From Glaciecola sp. 33A (GTDB lineage Bacteria > Pseudomonadota > Gammaproteobacteria > Enterobacterales > Alteromonadaceae), in NCBI RefSeq assembly GCF_002836745.1, contig NZ_PJAR01000043.1, positions 1-64,000 of the forward strand: DNA of 64,000 nucleotides, in the 5' to 3' direction. How positions within the stretch are numbered: position 1 is the first letter of the stretch; each line of letters opens with the position of its first letter. Position numbers and translations under genes: made by a program. The notes below the pieces were generated by a model. It worked only from the letters and a program-made list of their open reading frames with translations. It was not told where the DNA came from and did no database searches. Positions 50,933 to 60,269 of this stretch are shown here, piece by piece.

Positions 50933-53368
50933 ATGATTGATAAGCATCTAAAACATAAAACGAGATCTACTCGATTAAACCCGATAATTGCGGCAATACG
51001 CGATTCTATTAACGACAAAAACGTTCAAAGTATTGCTCTGTCGGCGTTAATGGTTACCGGCATGGCCGTGATGCCGAGCGCCAATGCACAAGAAGTTGAT
51101 GCAGTTCAAGCCGAAACTGACGGCAAAGCGTCATCTCAGGGCATGGAGACAATAATAGTTACATCACGTAAACGTGTTGAAAATCTTCAAGATACTCCCT
51201 TAAGTATCACTGCATTGGGCTCCACTAAGTTAGATGAATTAGGGATCGAAAACTTCGATGATTACGCATTGATGTTACCGAGCCTCTCTTATCAATCATC
51301 CGGGCCTGGTTTGTCACAAGTTTACATGCGTGGAGCATCAGATGGTGGCAGTGGAAATGCATCAGGCTCTCAACCGGGGGTTGCTATTTATTTAGATGAA
51401 CAACCGGTAACCGCTATTGGGCGAAATCTTGATTTACATATTTATGATATAGAACGAGTAGAGGCACTTGCCGGACCCCAGAGTACATTATTTGGGGCCA
51501 GCGCACAGTCGGGCACGATCAGGATCATTACCAACAAACCACAAACCGATTTTTTTGAAGGTGGTTTTGATGTTAGTTATGGTACTACCAAGAGTGGCGA
51601 TGCTAGCCACTCATTAGAAGGATTTGTTAATCTTCCGGTAAGTGACAATGCTGCGATCCGCTTAGTTGCTTGGACCAAAAAAGATGGCGGTTATATTGAT
51701 AATATAGCGGGCACACGGACATACGGACTGTTTACTGATGGTGGAAACTTTTCAACAGTCGAAGAAGATAATGATGATTTAGTAAAAGAAAACTTCAATG
51801 AATTGACTAACAGTGGCGCTAGAGTCGCCTTAAAAGTAAATCTTAACGATGACTGGACAGCAACAGCAAGTTACCTGACTCAAAAGCAGGAAACGGAAGG
51901 TGTGTGGTTCCAAGACTCAGAAAATCCCAGTGGTGAAGTTAATGACTTAGAGATTCAGCGCTTTTTCCCGGATGCAATGGACGATGAATTTAATCAAGCA
52001 GCACTGACAATAGAGGGTGATTTGGGTTCTTCGAGTCTAGTTTATGCCGGCTCATTTATGGATAGGGACGTGCAGTACTTTAATGATTATTCTGATTATG
52101 CCGATTATTTTTCTGCCAGTTGGATCCAATATTATGGCTGTGAATATTATGGTACTGCAGATGTAGATTGTTCGAGTATGGCTATTTTTTATAATGATGA
52201 TAATAAATATAAACGCAATACTCATGAACTGCGTTTGCAATCAACAGACAATGACTCACTGCAGTACATTGTTGGTTTATATTATGAAGATGCCAGTCAT
52301 GATTACCGCCAAGAATGGGAAATGAATGGAATGGCCCAAGGAGTTGACTTTAGACAGTTTGGTGAACCGAACCTGTGGTATTTAACGGATCAAAAACGGG
52401 AAGATAAACAGTCGGCAGTGTTTGGTGAAGTGAGCTATTCATTTACCGATCAACTCACCACAACATTCGGTGCTCGGTGGTTTAAAAATGAAAGTACATT
52501 ATTAGGCGTGTCTGGTTACGGACTGATTGCTCCGGGCTCTCCTATTATTAACGTTGATAGCAAAGATGATGACAGTGATAGTATTTTTAAATTCAATCTA
52601 AGCTATAAACTTGATGATAAAAAAATGGTCTATCTTACGTGGTCAGAAGGTTATCGCCCCGGTGGCATAAACCGAGACGAAACGGCTTTGGTGCCGCGTA
52701 TCTACAAACCTGATATTGTGACAAATACAGAGCTCGGTTGGAAAACCATGTGGTTAGAGAATAATCTTCGTTGGAATGGCGCTGTTTACCATATGCAATG
52801 GGATGATATGCAGTTTACCCGCTATGATTCATCGTATGGTTCTCCTGTTGGTTTAACAATCAACGCCAGTGAATCAACAATTGTCGGTATTGAATCTGAT
52901 CTCACCTACCTACTAACACCAGACTGGACTGTATCTGGCGCATTCAATTTTAATCAAGCGGAGTTATCTGCTGATTTATTAGTCGGCAGTAATTTATCAC
53001 CTGACGGTACTGAACTTCCCAATGTGCCTGACTTTAAAGGGAACCTGACCAGTCGTTATAACTTTGTTATTGGTGATTATAGAAGCTTTGCGCAAGTCGT
53101 TTATTCTTATGTCGGCGAGACATACAGTGATATTTACAAGTATAAAACCAGTGATTTAAACCTAGACCGACGTGATATTAATAGCAGCTATAGTATTGTT
53201 AATTTATCCGCGGGAATAAATATGGGCAACTGGGGAGTCAACTTGTATGTCGATAATTTGACCGATGAACGCGCTGAGTTGTCGCGAGGCAGCGCAAGTT
53301 GGGACAGCACTGTAACCGTTAATCGCCCTAGAAATATCGGGATCAGGTATCACATGTTATTTGAATAA
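50933..53368 (+). CDS. TonB-dependent outer-membrane receptor
   Basis: 811 residues. It has an unusually long basic N-terminal region before the hydrophobic core (IALSALMVTGMAVM), and cleavage is likely after PSANA near residue 52. The plug begins METIIVTSRKRVENLQDTPLSITA (~70 on). The barrel ends RNIGIRYHMLFE, with a Glu after the usual final Phe. It resembles the receptors of marine bacteria that take up complex organic molecules. It is the first gene of a rightward run with oxidoreductases, an esterase and a BCCT transporter, so it probably imports the esterified substrate or a bound form of it. Ribosome site AAAAGGTAACC. Confidence 0.93.
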   Translation: MIDKHLKHKTRSTRLNPIIAAIRDSINDKNVQSIALSALMVTGMAVMPSANAQEVDAVQAETDGKASSQGMETIIVTSRKRVENLQDTPLSITALGSTKLDELGIENFDDYALMLPSLSYQSSGPGLSQVYMRGASDGGSGNASGSQPGVAIYLDEQPVTAIGRNLDLHIYDIERVEALAGPQSTLFGASAQSGTIRIITNKPQTDFFEGGFDVSYGTTKSGDASHSLEGFVNLPVSDNAAIRLVAWTKKDGGYIDNIAGTRTYGLFTDGGNFSTVEEDNDDLVKENFNELTNSGARVALKVNLNDDWTATASYLTQKQETEGVWFQDSENPSGEVNDLEIQRFFPDAMDDEFNQAALTIEGDLGSSSLVYAGSFMDRDVQYFNDYSDYADYFSASWIQYYGCEYYGTADVDCSSMAIFYNDDNKYKRNTHELRLQSTDNDSLQYIVGLYYEDASHDYRQEWEMNGMAQGVDFRQFGEPNLWYLTDQKREDKQSAVFGEVSYSFTDQLTTTFGARWFKNESTLLGVSGYGLIAPGSPIINVDSKDDDSDSIFKFNLSYKLDDKKMVYLTWSEGYRPGGINRDETALVPRIYKPDIVTNTELGWKTMWLENNLRWNGAVYHMQWDDMQFTRYDSSYGSPVGLTINASESTIVGIESDLTYLLTPDWTVSGAFNFNQAELSADLLVGSNLSPDGTELPNVPDFKGNLTSRYNFVIGDYRSFAQVVYSYVGETYSDIYKYKTSDLNLDRRDINSSYSIVNLSAGINMGNWGVNLYVDNLTDERAELSRGSASWDSTVTVNRPRNIGIRYHMLFE

Positions 53369-53471
53369 ATATCTTCTCGCGTGTCTTCGCTGGTTTACTA
53401 AATCCAGCGTTGCACGCACCTTTTTCCTTCTAAATTTTAAATATTTATCATTGTAATATGAGGACATTCTA

Positions 53472-54269
53472 ATGACTGTTGTTAATAACGGATTGGGCCC
53501 AGAGCATGTCGTGCTTGTGACAGCTGGAGCCAACGGCATTGGCCGTAAAATAGCCGAAAAGTTTCTGGGATATGGTTGTAAAGTACATGTGTGCGACATT
53601 GACAAAAAGGTTATCGCTGACTTTCTTGAAGCAAATCCGAGCGCCACAGCCTCGGTAGCTGATGTTGCAGATGTTGATCAAGTTAAGCAAATGTTTGCTG
53701 ATTTGATGGTTCATTATCAACATCTGGACGTGTTAGTAAATAATGCGGGGATTGCTGGCCCTACAGCGCTTGTTGAAGATATAGACCCCGACGATTGGGC
53801 GCGCACCATTAATGTTGATTTGAACGGACAATTTCATTGCACCAAGTTCGCCGTGCCCTTATTGAAATCAAATGGGTCGGGCAGTATTATTAATATTTCT
53901 TCTAATGCTGGTTTTTTCGGTTTTCCAATGCGCTCGCCTTATGCCGCATCTAAATGGGCACTTATTGGTTTAACAAAAACATGGGCGATGGAGTTAGGCC
54001 CACACAATATTCGAGTCAATGCTTTATGCCCGGGCAGTGTCAAAGGAGATAGAATTGACAATGTGATTCGTCTTGATGCTGAAAAACGTGGCGTTGCACC
54101 TGACGTGGTGAGAGAGATATACGCTGAGCAAAGTTCACTGCGGCTTTTCGTCAGTCCGGATGATATTGCTAATATGGTCATATTTTTAAGCTCTGACCTA
54201 GGCGCTAGTCTCTCAGGACAGGCTATTGGAATTGATGGTCATACCGAAAATTTATCTAGCAAATTTTAA
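53472..54269 (+). CDS. Short-chain dehydrogenase/reductase
   Basis: 265 residues, classical SDR. Cofactor loop TAGANGIG (17-24), Asp42 after the second strand favouring NAD(H), NNAG (90-93), catalytic Ser143/144, Tyr157 and Lys161 in YAASK. It oxidises or reduces an alcohol/ketone. ATG follows TGAGGACATTCTA. In this cluster it could oxidise the alcohol released by the esterase; a hydroxy-acid dehydrogenase role that would supply the BKACE enzyme is an appealing but untested idea. Confidence 0.9.
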   Translation: MTVVNNGLGPEHVVLVTAGANGIGRKIAEKFLGYGCKVHVCDIDKKVIADFLEANPSATASVADVADVDQVKQMFADLMVHYQHLDVLVNNAGIAGPTALVEDIDPDDWARTINVDLNGQFHCTKFAVPLLKSNGSGSIINISSNAGFFGFPMRSPYAASKWALIGLTKTWAMELGPHNIRVNALCPGSVKGDRIDNVIRLDAEKRGVAPDVVREIYAEQSSLRLFVSPDDIANMVIFLSSDLGASLSGQAIGIDGHTENLSSKF

Positions 54270-54360
54270 ATAACAGGCGCCGCTGTAGTTACTCGATAAT
54301 CATTAATTAAATACAGTCCAGCGTGACGCGATTCGATGACATTAAAAATTGGAAAAAATA

Positions 54361-55350
54361 ATGAAAGCAGCTTGGTTTGAAAAATTCGGTGCACCCGCAG
54401 ATACGATAATAATAGGTGAACAACCAAAGCCTATTGCTGGTGATGGTGAGGTATTAGTAAAATTAAAAACAACCGGGGTTAATCCCTCAGATGTTAAAAA
54501 GCGCATTGGCGCTTTTCCTAATCTATTAGATAACGGCCATGTCATTCCGCATAGTGATGGTGCCGGTATTATCGAAGCGGTGGGTAAAGGCGTACCTGAA
54601 AGTAGAATAGGCGAACGAGTTTGGGTTTACCAAGCGCAGTATGCTCGCCTTTTAGGAACAGCAGCTGAATACGTCGCAATTGATGCATCTCGAGCGGCCA
54701 CGTTACCCAGCAATATATCGTTTGAAATAGGCGCTTGTTTAGGTATTCCAGCAATGACGGCCCATCGGGTTGTTTCATCCGATGGCTCTGTTAAAGGCCA
54801 AACAGTGCTGGTTACCGGCGGTGCTGGTCGTGTTGGTTACTACGCTATTCAATGGGCTAAACTTGCTGGAGCTAAAGTTATTACAACGGCAAGTAACCCA
54901 GTAGATAAAGCAAGTTGTATTGCAGCCGGAGCTGATTTAGTGGTTAACCATCGCGACGTTAACTGGGGTGAAAAAGTTCAAGAAATTAATGATGGTGAAA
55001 AAGTTGATCGCGTTATTGATGTTGAGTTTGGTTTTAACTTACCCGAAGTACTTAAGTGTATTCGTACTGGTGGTGTGATCGCCACTTACGGAAATACCCA
55101 AATCAAAGAACCAAAATTACCTTTTTTCCAAATGATGTTTATGGACCTAACAATACGCATGACCATAGTTTATGCGATGCCAGAGTCTGCTAAACAGGAG
55201 GCTGTCGAGGATATTTATAAGGCATTATCTGCGGGACAGTTGAAACACAGAGTGACTCATGTACTTCCTTTTAAACAAATGGCCAAAAGTCATGAGTTAA
55301 TAGAGGGAAGTGGATTACGCGGAAGTGTTGTGGTTAATATAGAAGCGTAA
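54361..55350 (+). CDS. Zeta-crystallin-type NADPH:quinone reductase (MDR family)
   Basis: 329 residues from ATG 54361; a TTG 12 bp earlier is also in frame. It has an N-terminal GroES-like domain with VLVKLKTTGVNPSDVKKR and a Rossmann domain with VTGGAGRVGYYAIQWAKLAGAKV (~150-172). Zinc-binding Cys residues of alcohol dehydrogenases are absent, placing it in the quinone-reductase / enoyl-reductase branch. It lies 91 bp after the SDR. Substrate unknown. Confidence 0.88.
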   Translation: MKAAWFEKFGAPADTIIIGEQPKPIAGDGEVLVKLKTTGVNPSDVKKRIGAFPNLLDNGHVIPHSDGAGIIEAVGKGVPESRIGERVWVYQAQYARLLGTAAEYVAIDASRAATLPSNISFEIGACLGIPAMTAHRVVSSDGSVKGQTVLVTGGAGRVGYYAIQWAKLAGAKVITTASNPVDKASCIAAGADLVVNHRDVNWGEKVQEINDGEKVDRVIDVEFGFNLPEVLKCIRTGGVIATYGNTQIKEPKLPFFQMMFMDLTIRMTIVYAMPESAKQEAVEDIYKALSAGQLKHRVTHVLPFKQMAKSHELIEGSGLRGSVVVNIEA

Positions 55351-55378
55351 ATTATAGTTTTAAAGGACCCAACTCATC

Positions 55379-57001
55379 GTGAATACATTGCTACTCTCTA
55401 AAAGATTTATTTGTTTTCTTGGTTGGGGCCTATTGATTTCTCTGCCCTTTACTATTGCCTCTCAGGTTTGCTATGCAAGTGAACCGATATCAATTGAAGT
55501 AACCGCGGGCAATGAAATATTGATTGGCCAGTATGTTGACCAATCAAAAAACGTCGCCGCTTTTAAGGGTATCCCATACGCGGCGCCACCAGTAAATCAG
55601 CGTCGTTGGCAAGCACCAGAAAAACACCAACCAAGATCAGGAAAACAGTTGGCAACTCACTTTGCCGACGCTTGCTTTCAAGACAACTACAATACTCAAT
55701 GGTATCAAAAAGTAGGTAAAGCTTTTGGTGCCTCACCTGAGATATTCACTGATCCAACCTTTAGTGAAGATTGCCTATATCTAAATGTTTGGACGCCATC
55801 GTTGCACAAAGACAAGAAATTACCGGTGATGGTTTGGATCCATGGCGGCAGTAATAAGGCTGGCTGGTCATACGAAGCAAATTATATCGGCGCTAAACTT
55901 GCGCAACAGGGACAAGTGATAGTCGTTAGTATTGCCTATCGTTTAGGTGTCTTTGGTTTTTTCTCACACCCTGAATTAACACAAAGCACAGCGCCTGCAA
56001 ATTTTGGCTTGTTAGACCAAATCGAAGCACTGAATTGGATCAATAATAACATAGCGCAATTTGGTGGTGACAGTTCAAATATAACGCTCTTTGGCGAATC
56101 AGCTGGTGCCGCTAATATTGGTAATTTAATTTTATCACCGCTCGCTGACGGACTATTTCAGCGTGCAATCAGTCAAAGCGGTGGATTCCAGTTGTGGAAT
56201 AATGCTGATTTAAAAAGCCAGCAAACATTTGGTCATGAGTTAGCGACTTCTCTGGATATGACGGACAGCTCACTGTCGATGCTAAAAAAAATCTCCGCGA
56301 AAATCCTTTTTAATAAAGCTAAACAAGATTTCTCTGAATATTACTATGGTGCCGCTGTCGATGGACATGTGCTCCCTGATACGGCGTTGAATTTGCTTTT
56401 CAAGCAAAAGCTAAAAGTTGATCTGCTTATCGGTAGCAATCAAGATGAATGGTTAATGTATTTAGATAATTCCCCTGAAAAACTCGCACAAATGATAAAT
56501 TCCTACCCCAAGGAAATCCAAGGGATATTAAAAAAACGAGCACAACAAGAGCCAAGTATTGCGCGGGGACATGATCAGGCGTCGACCTTAATGGACATGG
56601 TTTGCCCGGGCTATGCGTATGCACAACAAATAGCTAAATCAGATAAACGTGCTTATATTTATCGCTTTAAACGGGTTCGAACAGGTACCGGTGGAGATAA
56701 ACTGCAGGCCTATCATGGCGCAGAAATTCCCTATGTATTTAATACTCATGATGACTGGCTAACAACTAACAAAGACGACGCAATACTGACCACGGCGATG
56801 ATAAAGTATTGGACTAATTTTGCTAAGAATGGAGGTCCTAATGATGATAAATCGACTGATCTGCGCATCTGGCCTCAATTTGATGAAAATGATCCAAAAG
56901 TGTTAGCTTTATCAGATCAAATATCTGTTATTGCTGCACCTGATTTGTCAATATGTCTGAAAATATTGCCCTTCTTAAAACAAAACTCAAAAAAACGATA
57001 A
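55379..57001 (+). CDS. Type-B carboxylesterase, exported
   Basis: 540 residues. A signal peptide runs to about residue 33 (…SQVCYA). The cholinesterase/carboxylesterase fold is clear: AAFKGIPYAAPP, SEDCLYLNVWTP, the oxyanion HGGSNKAG, the nucleophile Ser241 in FGESAG, and the catalytic His in YHGAEIPYVF. Cys99 and Cys132 could form the usual disulfide. It should hydrolyse a carboxylic ester in the periplasm or outside the cell. Start GTG with an AAAGGACCC site, 28 bp after the reductase gene. This is the key clue that the cluster's substrate is an ester. Confidence 0.9.
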   Translation: MNTLLLSKRFICFLGWGLLISLPFTIASQVCYASEPISIEVTAGNEILIGQYVDQSKNVAAFKGIPYAAPPVNQRRWQAPEKHQPRSGKQLATHFADACFQDNYNTQWYQKVGKAFGASPEIFTDPTFSEDCLYLNVWTPSLHKDKKLPVMVWIHGGSNKAGWSYEANYIGAKLAQQGQVIVVSIAYRLGVFGFFSHPELTQSTAPANFGLLDQIEALNWINNNIAQFGGDSSNITLFGESAGAANIGNLILSPLADGLFQRAISQSGGFQLWNNADLKSQQTFGHELATSLDMTDSSLSMLKKISAKILFNKAKQDFSEYYYGAAVDGHVLPDTALNLLFKQKLKVDLLIGSNQDEWLMYLDNSPEKLAQMINSYPKEIQGILKKRAQQEPSIARGHDQASTLMDMVCPGYAYAQQIAKSDKRAYIYRFKRVRTGTGGDKLQAYHGAEIPYVFNTHDDWLTTNKDDAILTTAMIKYWTNFAKNGGPNDDKSTDLRIWPQFDENDPKVLALSDQISVIAAPDLSICLKILPFLKQNSKKR

Positions 57002-57019
57002 TAACAGAGGAGCATTAAC

Positions 57020-58525
57020 TTGAAGCAACGAATTGATAAAACAGGTTTTGTCGCCACTATCGCTGTGATGTTGTTAATGACGGTACCTTTAATGCTCGCA
57101 CCAGAGGTATCCTCAACAGCTATGCAACAAGCCTACGAGTACATAGGCAGTAACTTTGGGTTTCTGTACGTGTTTCTCGCCTCGACAATATTGCCTCTGC
57201 TTCTTTGGTTAGCTTTTGGCAAATATGGAAGTATAAAATTCGGCGATGCAGCTGATAAACCTGAATATAATAATTTTGCTTGGAGTGGCATGTTATTTTG
57301 TGCTGGTGTGGGTGCTGGCTTGCTATATTGGGCTACTATTGAGTGGGCTTTTTACTATCAAACGCCTCCGTTTGGTGCTGAACCCATGTCAACAGAAGCG
57401 GCTAAGTGGGCATCATCATATGGACTATTTCATTGGGGAATTAGCGCATGGGCCTTTTATTGTTTGCCCACGTTAGCGATTGCTTACCCTTACTATGTTA
57501 AAAAAATTCCAATGCTAAAGTTTAGTATTAGCTGTCATCACGTATTAGGGGGTAAAGAAAATTCTCTTGCCGGGCGTTTTATTGATTTTCTTTTTCGCAT
57601 AGCGTTGATTGGCGGTGCAGGCTCATCTTTAGGCTTCTCAACGCCTTTGATTGCTGAAGGTATTGCCCGATTAATTGGCATTGAATCAAATTTTACGCTT
57701 GAGGTTCTCGTGGTCTGCACGTGTGTTGCTATTTTTGCAACAAGTGTTTATTTTGGCTTAGAAAAAGGCATGAAACGATTGAGTTCAGCGAATGTTTGGT
57801 TATCGTTCTTTTTGCTGGCATTTCTCCTGTTTGCAGGCCCAACCGTATTTATATTTAAAGCGAGTATAAGTGGTCTAGGCACTGTTTTACAAAACTTCAT
57901 TCAAATGAATACTTGGGCAGACCCTTTCACAGAATCGAATTTTGTTGAAAACTGGACTGTTTTTTATTGGGCTTGGTGGGTTGCCTTTGGTCCATTTGTG
58001 GGTATTTTTGTTACTCGTATATCAAAGGGGAGAACCATGAAAGAAGTCATCGTTGGTATGCTTACCTTTGGTACTATAGGTGGCTCACTGTTTTATATGA
58101 TTTTTGGTAATTTCTCGTTATATCAACAGCTTTCAGGTAATTTGGATGTGATAACGCTAATGAATGAAAGTGGTATACCTGAAGCGATTATTACCGTGTT
58201 TGAACAATTACCCCTGTCTAATATTGTTATTGGCTTGTTCTGTATTGTTTGTATTATTTTTGTTGCAACAACTTATGATGCAGCTTCTTATGTTCTTGCT
58301 AGCAGTGCAACGGCTGAACTGCCTGTGGGAGAGGATCCTCATCGTCTTCACAGAACATTTTGGGCCTTAACATTGGCATTGTTGCCTATTTGTTTGATGT
58401 ATGTAGGGGGCCTCAAAGTAGCGCAAACTGCAGTGTTAGTTGTGTCATTACCTATTTTATTTGTATATATGATAATGACTTACTCGTTCTTGAGCTCATT
58501 AAAAAAGGACTATGGGACGACTTAA
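57020..58525 (+). CDS. BCCT-family transporter
   Basis: 501 residues, twelve membrane helices. The betaine/carnitine/choline transporter signature lies at ~residues 317-345: WTVFYWAWWVAFGPFVG then ISKGRTMKEV. Start TTG after an AGAGGAGCATT ribosome site, 18 bp downstream of the esterase. Family members import quaternary-ammonium or related zwitterions (glycine betaine, carnitine, choline, DMSP), driven by Na+ or H+. The C-terminal regulatory tail is short, so it is likely a nutrient rather than an osmotic-stress importer. The esterase next door may release its substrate. Confidence 0.93.
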   Translation: MKQRIDKTGFVATIAVMLLMTVPLMLAPEVSSTAMQQAYEYIGSNFGFLYVFLASTILPLLLWLAFGKYGSIKFGDAADKPEYNNFAWSGMLFCAGVGAGLLYWATIEWAFYYQTPPFGAEPMSTEAAKWASSYGLFHWGISAWAFYCLPTLAIAYPYYVKKIPMLKFSISCHHVLGGKENSLAGRFIDFLFRIALIGGAGSSLGFSTPLIAEGIARLIGIESNFTLEVLVVCTCVAIFATSVYFGLEKGMKRLSSANVWLSFFLLAFLLFAGPTVFIFKASISGLGTVLQNFIQMNTWADPFTESNFVENWTVFYWAWWVAFGPFVGIFVTRISKGRTMKEVIVGMLTFGTIGGSLFYMIFGNFSLYQQLSGNLDVITLMNESGIPEAIITVFEQLPLSNIVIGLFCIVCIIFVATTYDAASYVLASSATAELPVGEDPHRLHRTFWALTLALLPICLMYVGGLKVAQTAVLVVSLPILFVYMIMTYSFLSSLKKDYGTT

Positions 58526-58613
58526 GCAGAATCAAGGTTAAGCAACATTAATTTCAACAAATAGCTTCAGGTCCACTGGAGCTAATATTCTTCCCTATCT
58601 CGGCGTATTTGTT

Positions 58614-59402
58614 ATGAAAACTTTGCCATCACCCTCTTTTACTATTCCTAAATTAGGTATTATTGCCGCCCCTGGCTGGATTGATCCAACCGCTAGAGAA
58701 TTTTCCAGCTTATCCAACCAAGTGATTGATATAGCTCAAACGATTATGCCCCCGGTAGGTTTTGATTATAGCTTTGAACAAATAGAGCAAGTAGAACCCC
58801 ATATTGAAACTGCAGCTCAGTTATTGAAAGAAGCGGGTAGTGAGCTAATCATTCAGGTAGGCCCCGCTTTTGCTTATTTTAATAACTATACAGCCGCAGG
58901 AGCTCGGGCATTGCAACAGCGTTTAACGGATGCTTGTGGATGCAAAGTTATACTCAATGGTGTTGCTGTACTTGATGCCATTCAGGACTTGGCGCGTAAG
59001 CGTGTCATTCTAGCCTGTCCTTATTATGATGAACAATGGAAATCACGTTTTTTAACATTTTTACAATCCGTAGATGTAGTTATTGAGGGCTGTCAAACCT
59101 TCACAGAGCAAGGGCTATTTGCTTCACAACAAGAAGTTGACGCTCGCCATTATCATTTTAGTGAAAAAGAAATAAAACAAAGTATTCGCCTAGCCCGAGC
59201 GTCGGCACCGAATGCTGAATTGGTTTTAGTCGGGGGCGCGGGGCTTAGGTTCTTAAACATTATAGAGGGGCTAGAACAAGAATTTGGTGTGCCAGTAGTG
59301 TCTGCCGATGTTGCCTTGCATTGGGCCACTGCAAAAGCACTAAATATTGAGATTACAGATAAACATCTTGGTCGGTTATTGCGCTCCATTAAACCAAGCT
59401 AA
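58614..59402 (+). CDS. Asp/Glu racemase-fold protein (maleate isomerase / arylmalonate decarboxylase-like)
   Basis: 262 residues. The layout matches the AMDase/maleate isomerase group: LGIIAAPGWIDPTA start, VGPAFAYFNNYTAAGARALQ, a second lobe at KVILNGVAVLDAI, KRVILACPYYDEQW, and the late block VGGAGLRFLNIIEGLEQEFGVPVVSADVALHW. In active members the late block begins with a catalytic Cys (C-G-G-L-R in arylmalonate decarboxylase) and most have another Cys in the first lobe. Here both places hold Gly or Ala. So the protein may use other residues or have lost racemase chemistry. It lies 88 bp after the BCCT gene. Confidence 0.72.
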   Translation: MKTLPSPSFTIPKLGIIAAPGWIDPTAREFSSLSNQVIDIAQTIMPPVGFDYSFEQIEQVEPHIETAAQLLKEAGSELIIQVGPAFAYFNNYTAAGARALQQRLTDACGCKVILNGVAVLDAIQDLARKRVILACPYYDEQWKSRFLTFLQSVDVVIEGCQTFTEQGLFASQQEVDARHYHFSEKEIKQSIRLARASAPNAELVLVGGAGLRFLNIIEGLEQEFGVPVVSADVALHWATAKALNIEITDKHLGRLLRSIKPS

Positions 59403-60269
59403 GTCTTGCTACCTAGCTTTCTTACAATGTATTAAACATCACATTGATTATTGCCGCTTTGGCCTCTAGGGCGTTTGCTCAGCATGTTAAGTTATGTATT
59501 GCTTATATGCGTGAATACTTGCCTAGACCGCGTCATTTGCGACTCCTTTCGCGAGTAAAAAAAAAGTCAGAACAGGGCCTCATATTACTACTTTTGTCTA
59601 TATTTTAAGGCTCGCAACCGTTAGTTTCTTTGACGTGCTGAGTATGCTTAGCAATGAATGTTAATGACCTTGTGTCCTAGCTACAAGCAAGGTCAAAATA
59701 CATGAAATAGGAAGCGTTGAGAGGACTTTTGCGTCTTTTTATAAAATATCCCAAGGATTACCTTCAAAGAAAATAACCGCTTCGAAAAATCCAGCAGCAT
59801 CGATAAATTGTTTATTCACCGAGTTTTTGTTGATAGATCAAGCGCTGTTAATCAATAAAATCGGATGATAGAAACTTATCTCCTTGCTTATTTTTTTATT
59901 TAGCGCTTAACAAAGATGATTTTTGTCGCATTAGATAATTCAAAATTGAGCATAAAATGTCCATAAAGGTCGTGTTCGAAGTCAATTGCAGTAAGTCTCT
60001 GCGCAATATTAGAGCAAATTGTATATGTATTGATACGTATGCGTCTGGCAACACGGTGTCCGTTTTTACATACGTAAACACTAAAACCGATCACATACAC
60101 TTATATCGTAATTAAAAAACGTTAAAAGTTAAGAGAATTGTTTCCAAGTCGATAAACCCACGAGAGGGTGAAATACAATATTCGTATTTAACATCATACT
60201 TATTGGCGGAGAGGCACTTTATTGATGGTTTTTATGATAGCGAAAATAACTAATAGGCACGAGTAATTT
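59403..60269. other. 867-bp region without a convincing gene
   Basis: It lies between the catabolic run and the msh cluster. Short open frames exist (for example a TTG-started 54-codon frame 59444-59608) but none has a ribosome site or recognisable product. The region must hold the promoter of the msh genes. It contains no tRNA, transposase or integrase that I can see. In related genomes the csrD/mshH gene is commonly found just before mshI; it is absent here. Confidence 0.6.

Noticed and set aside
59444-59608. 54-codon TTG-started frame in the gap before mshI
   Set aside because: No ribosome site, odd composition and no family resemblance; it is likely a chance open stretch.
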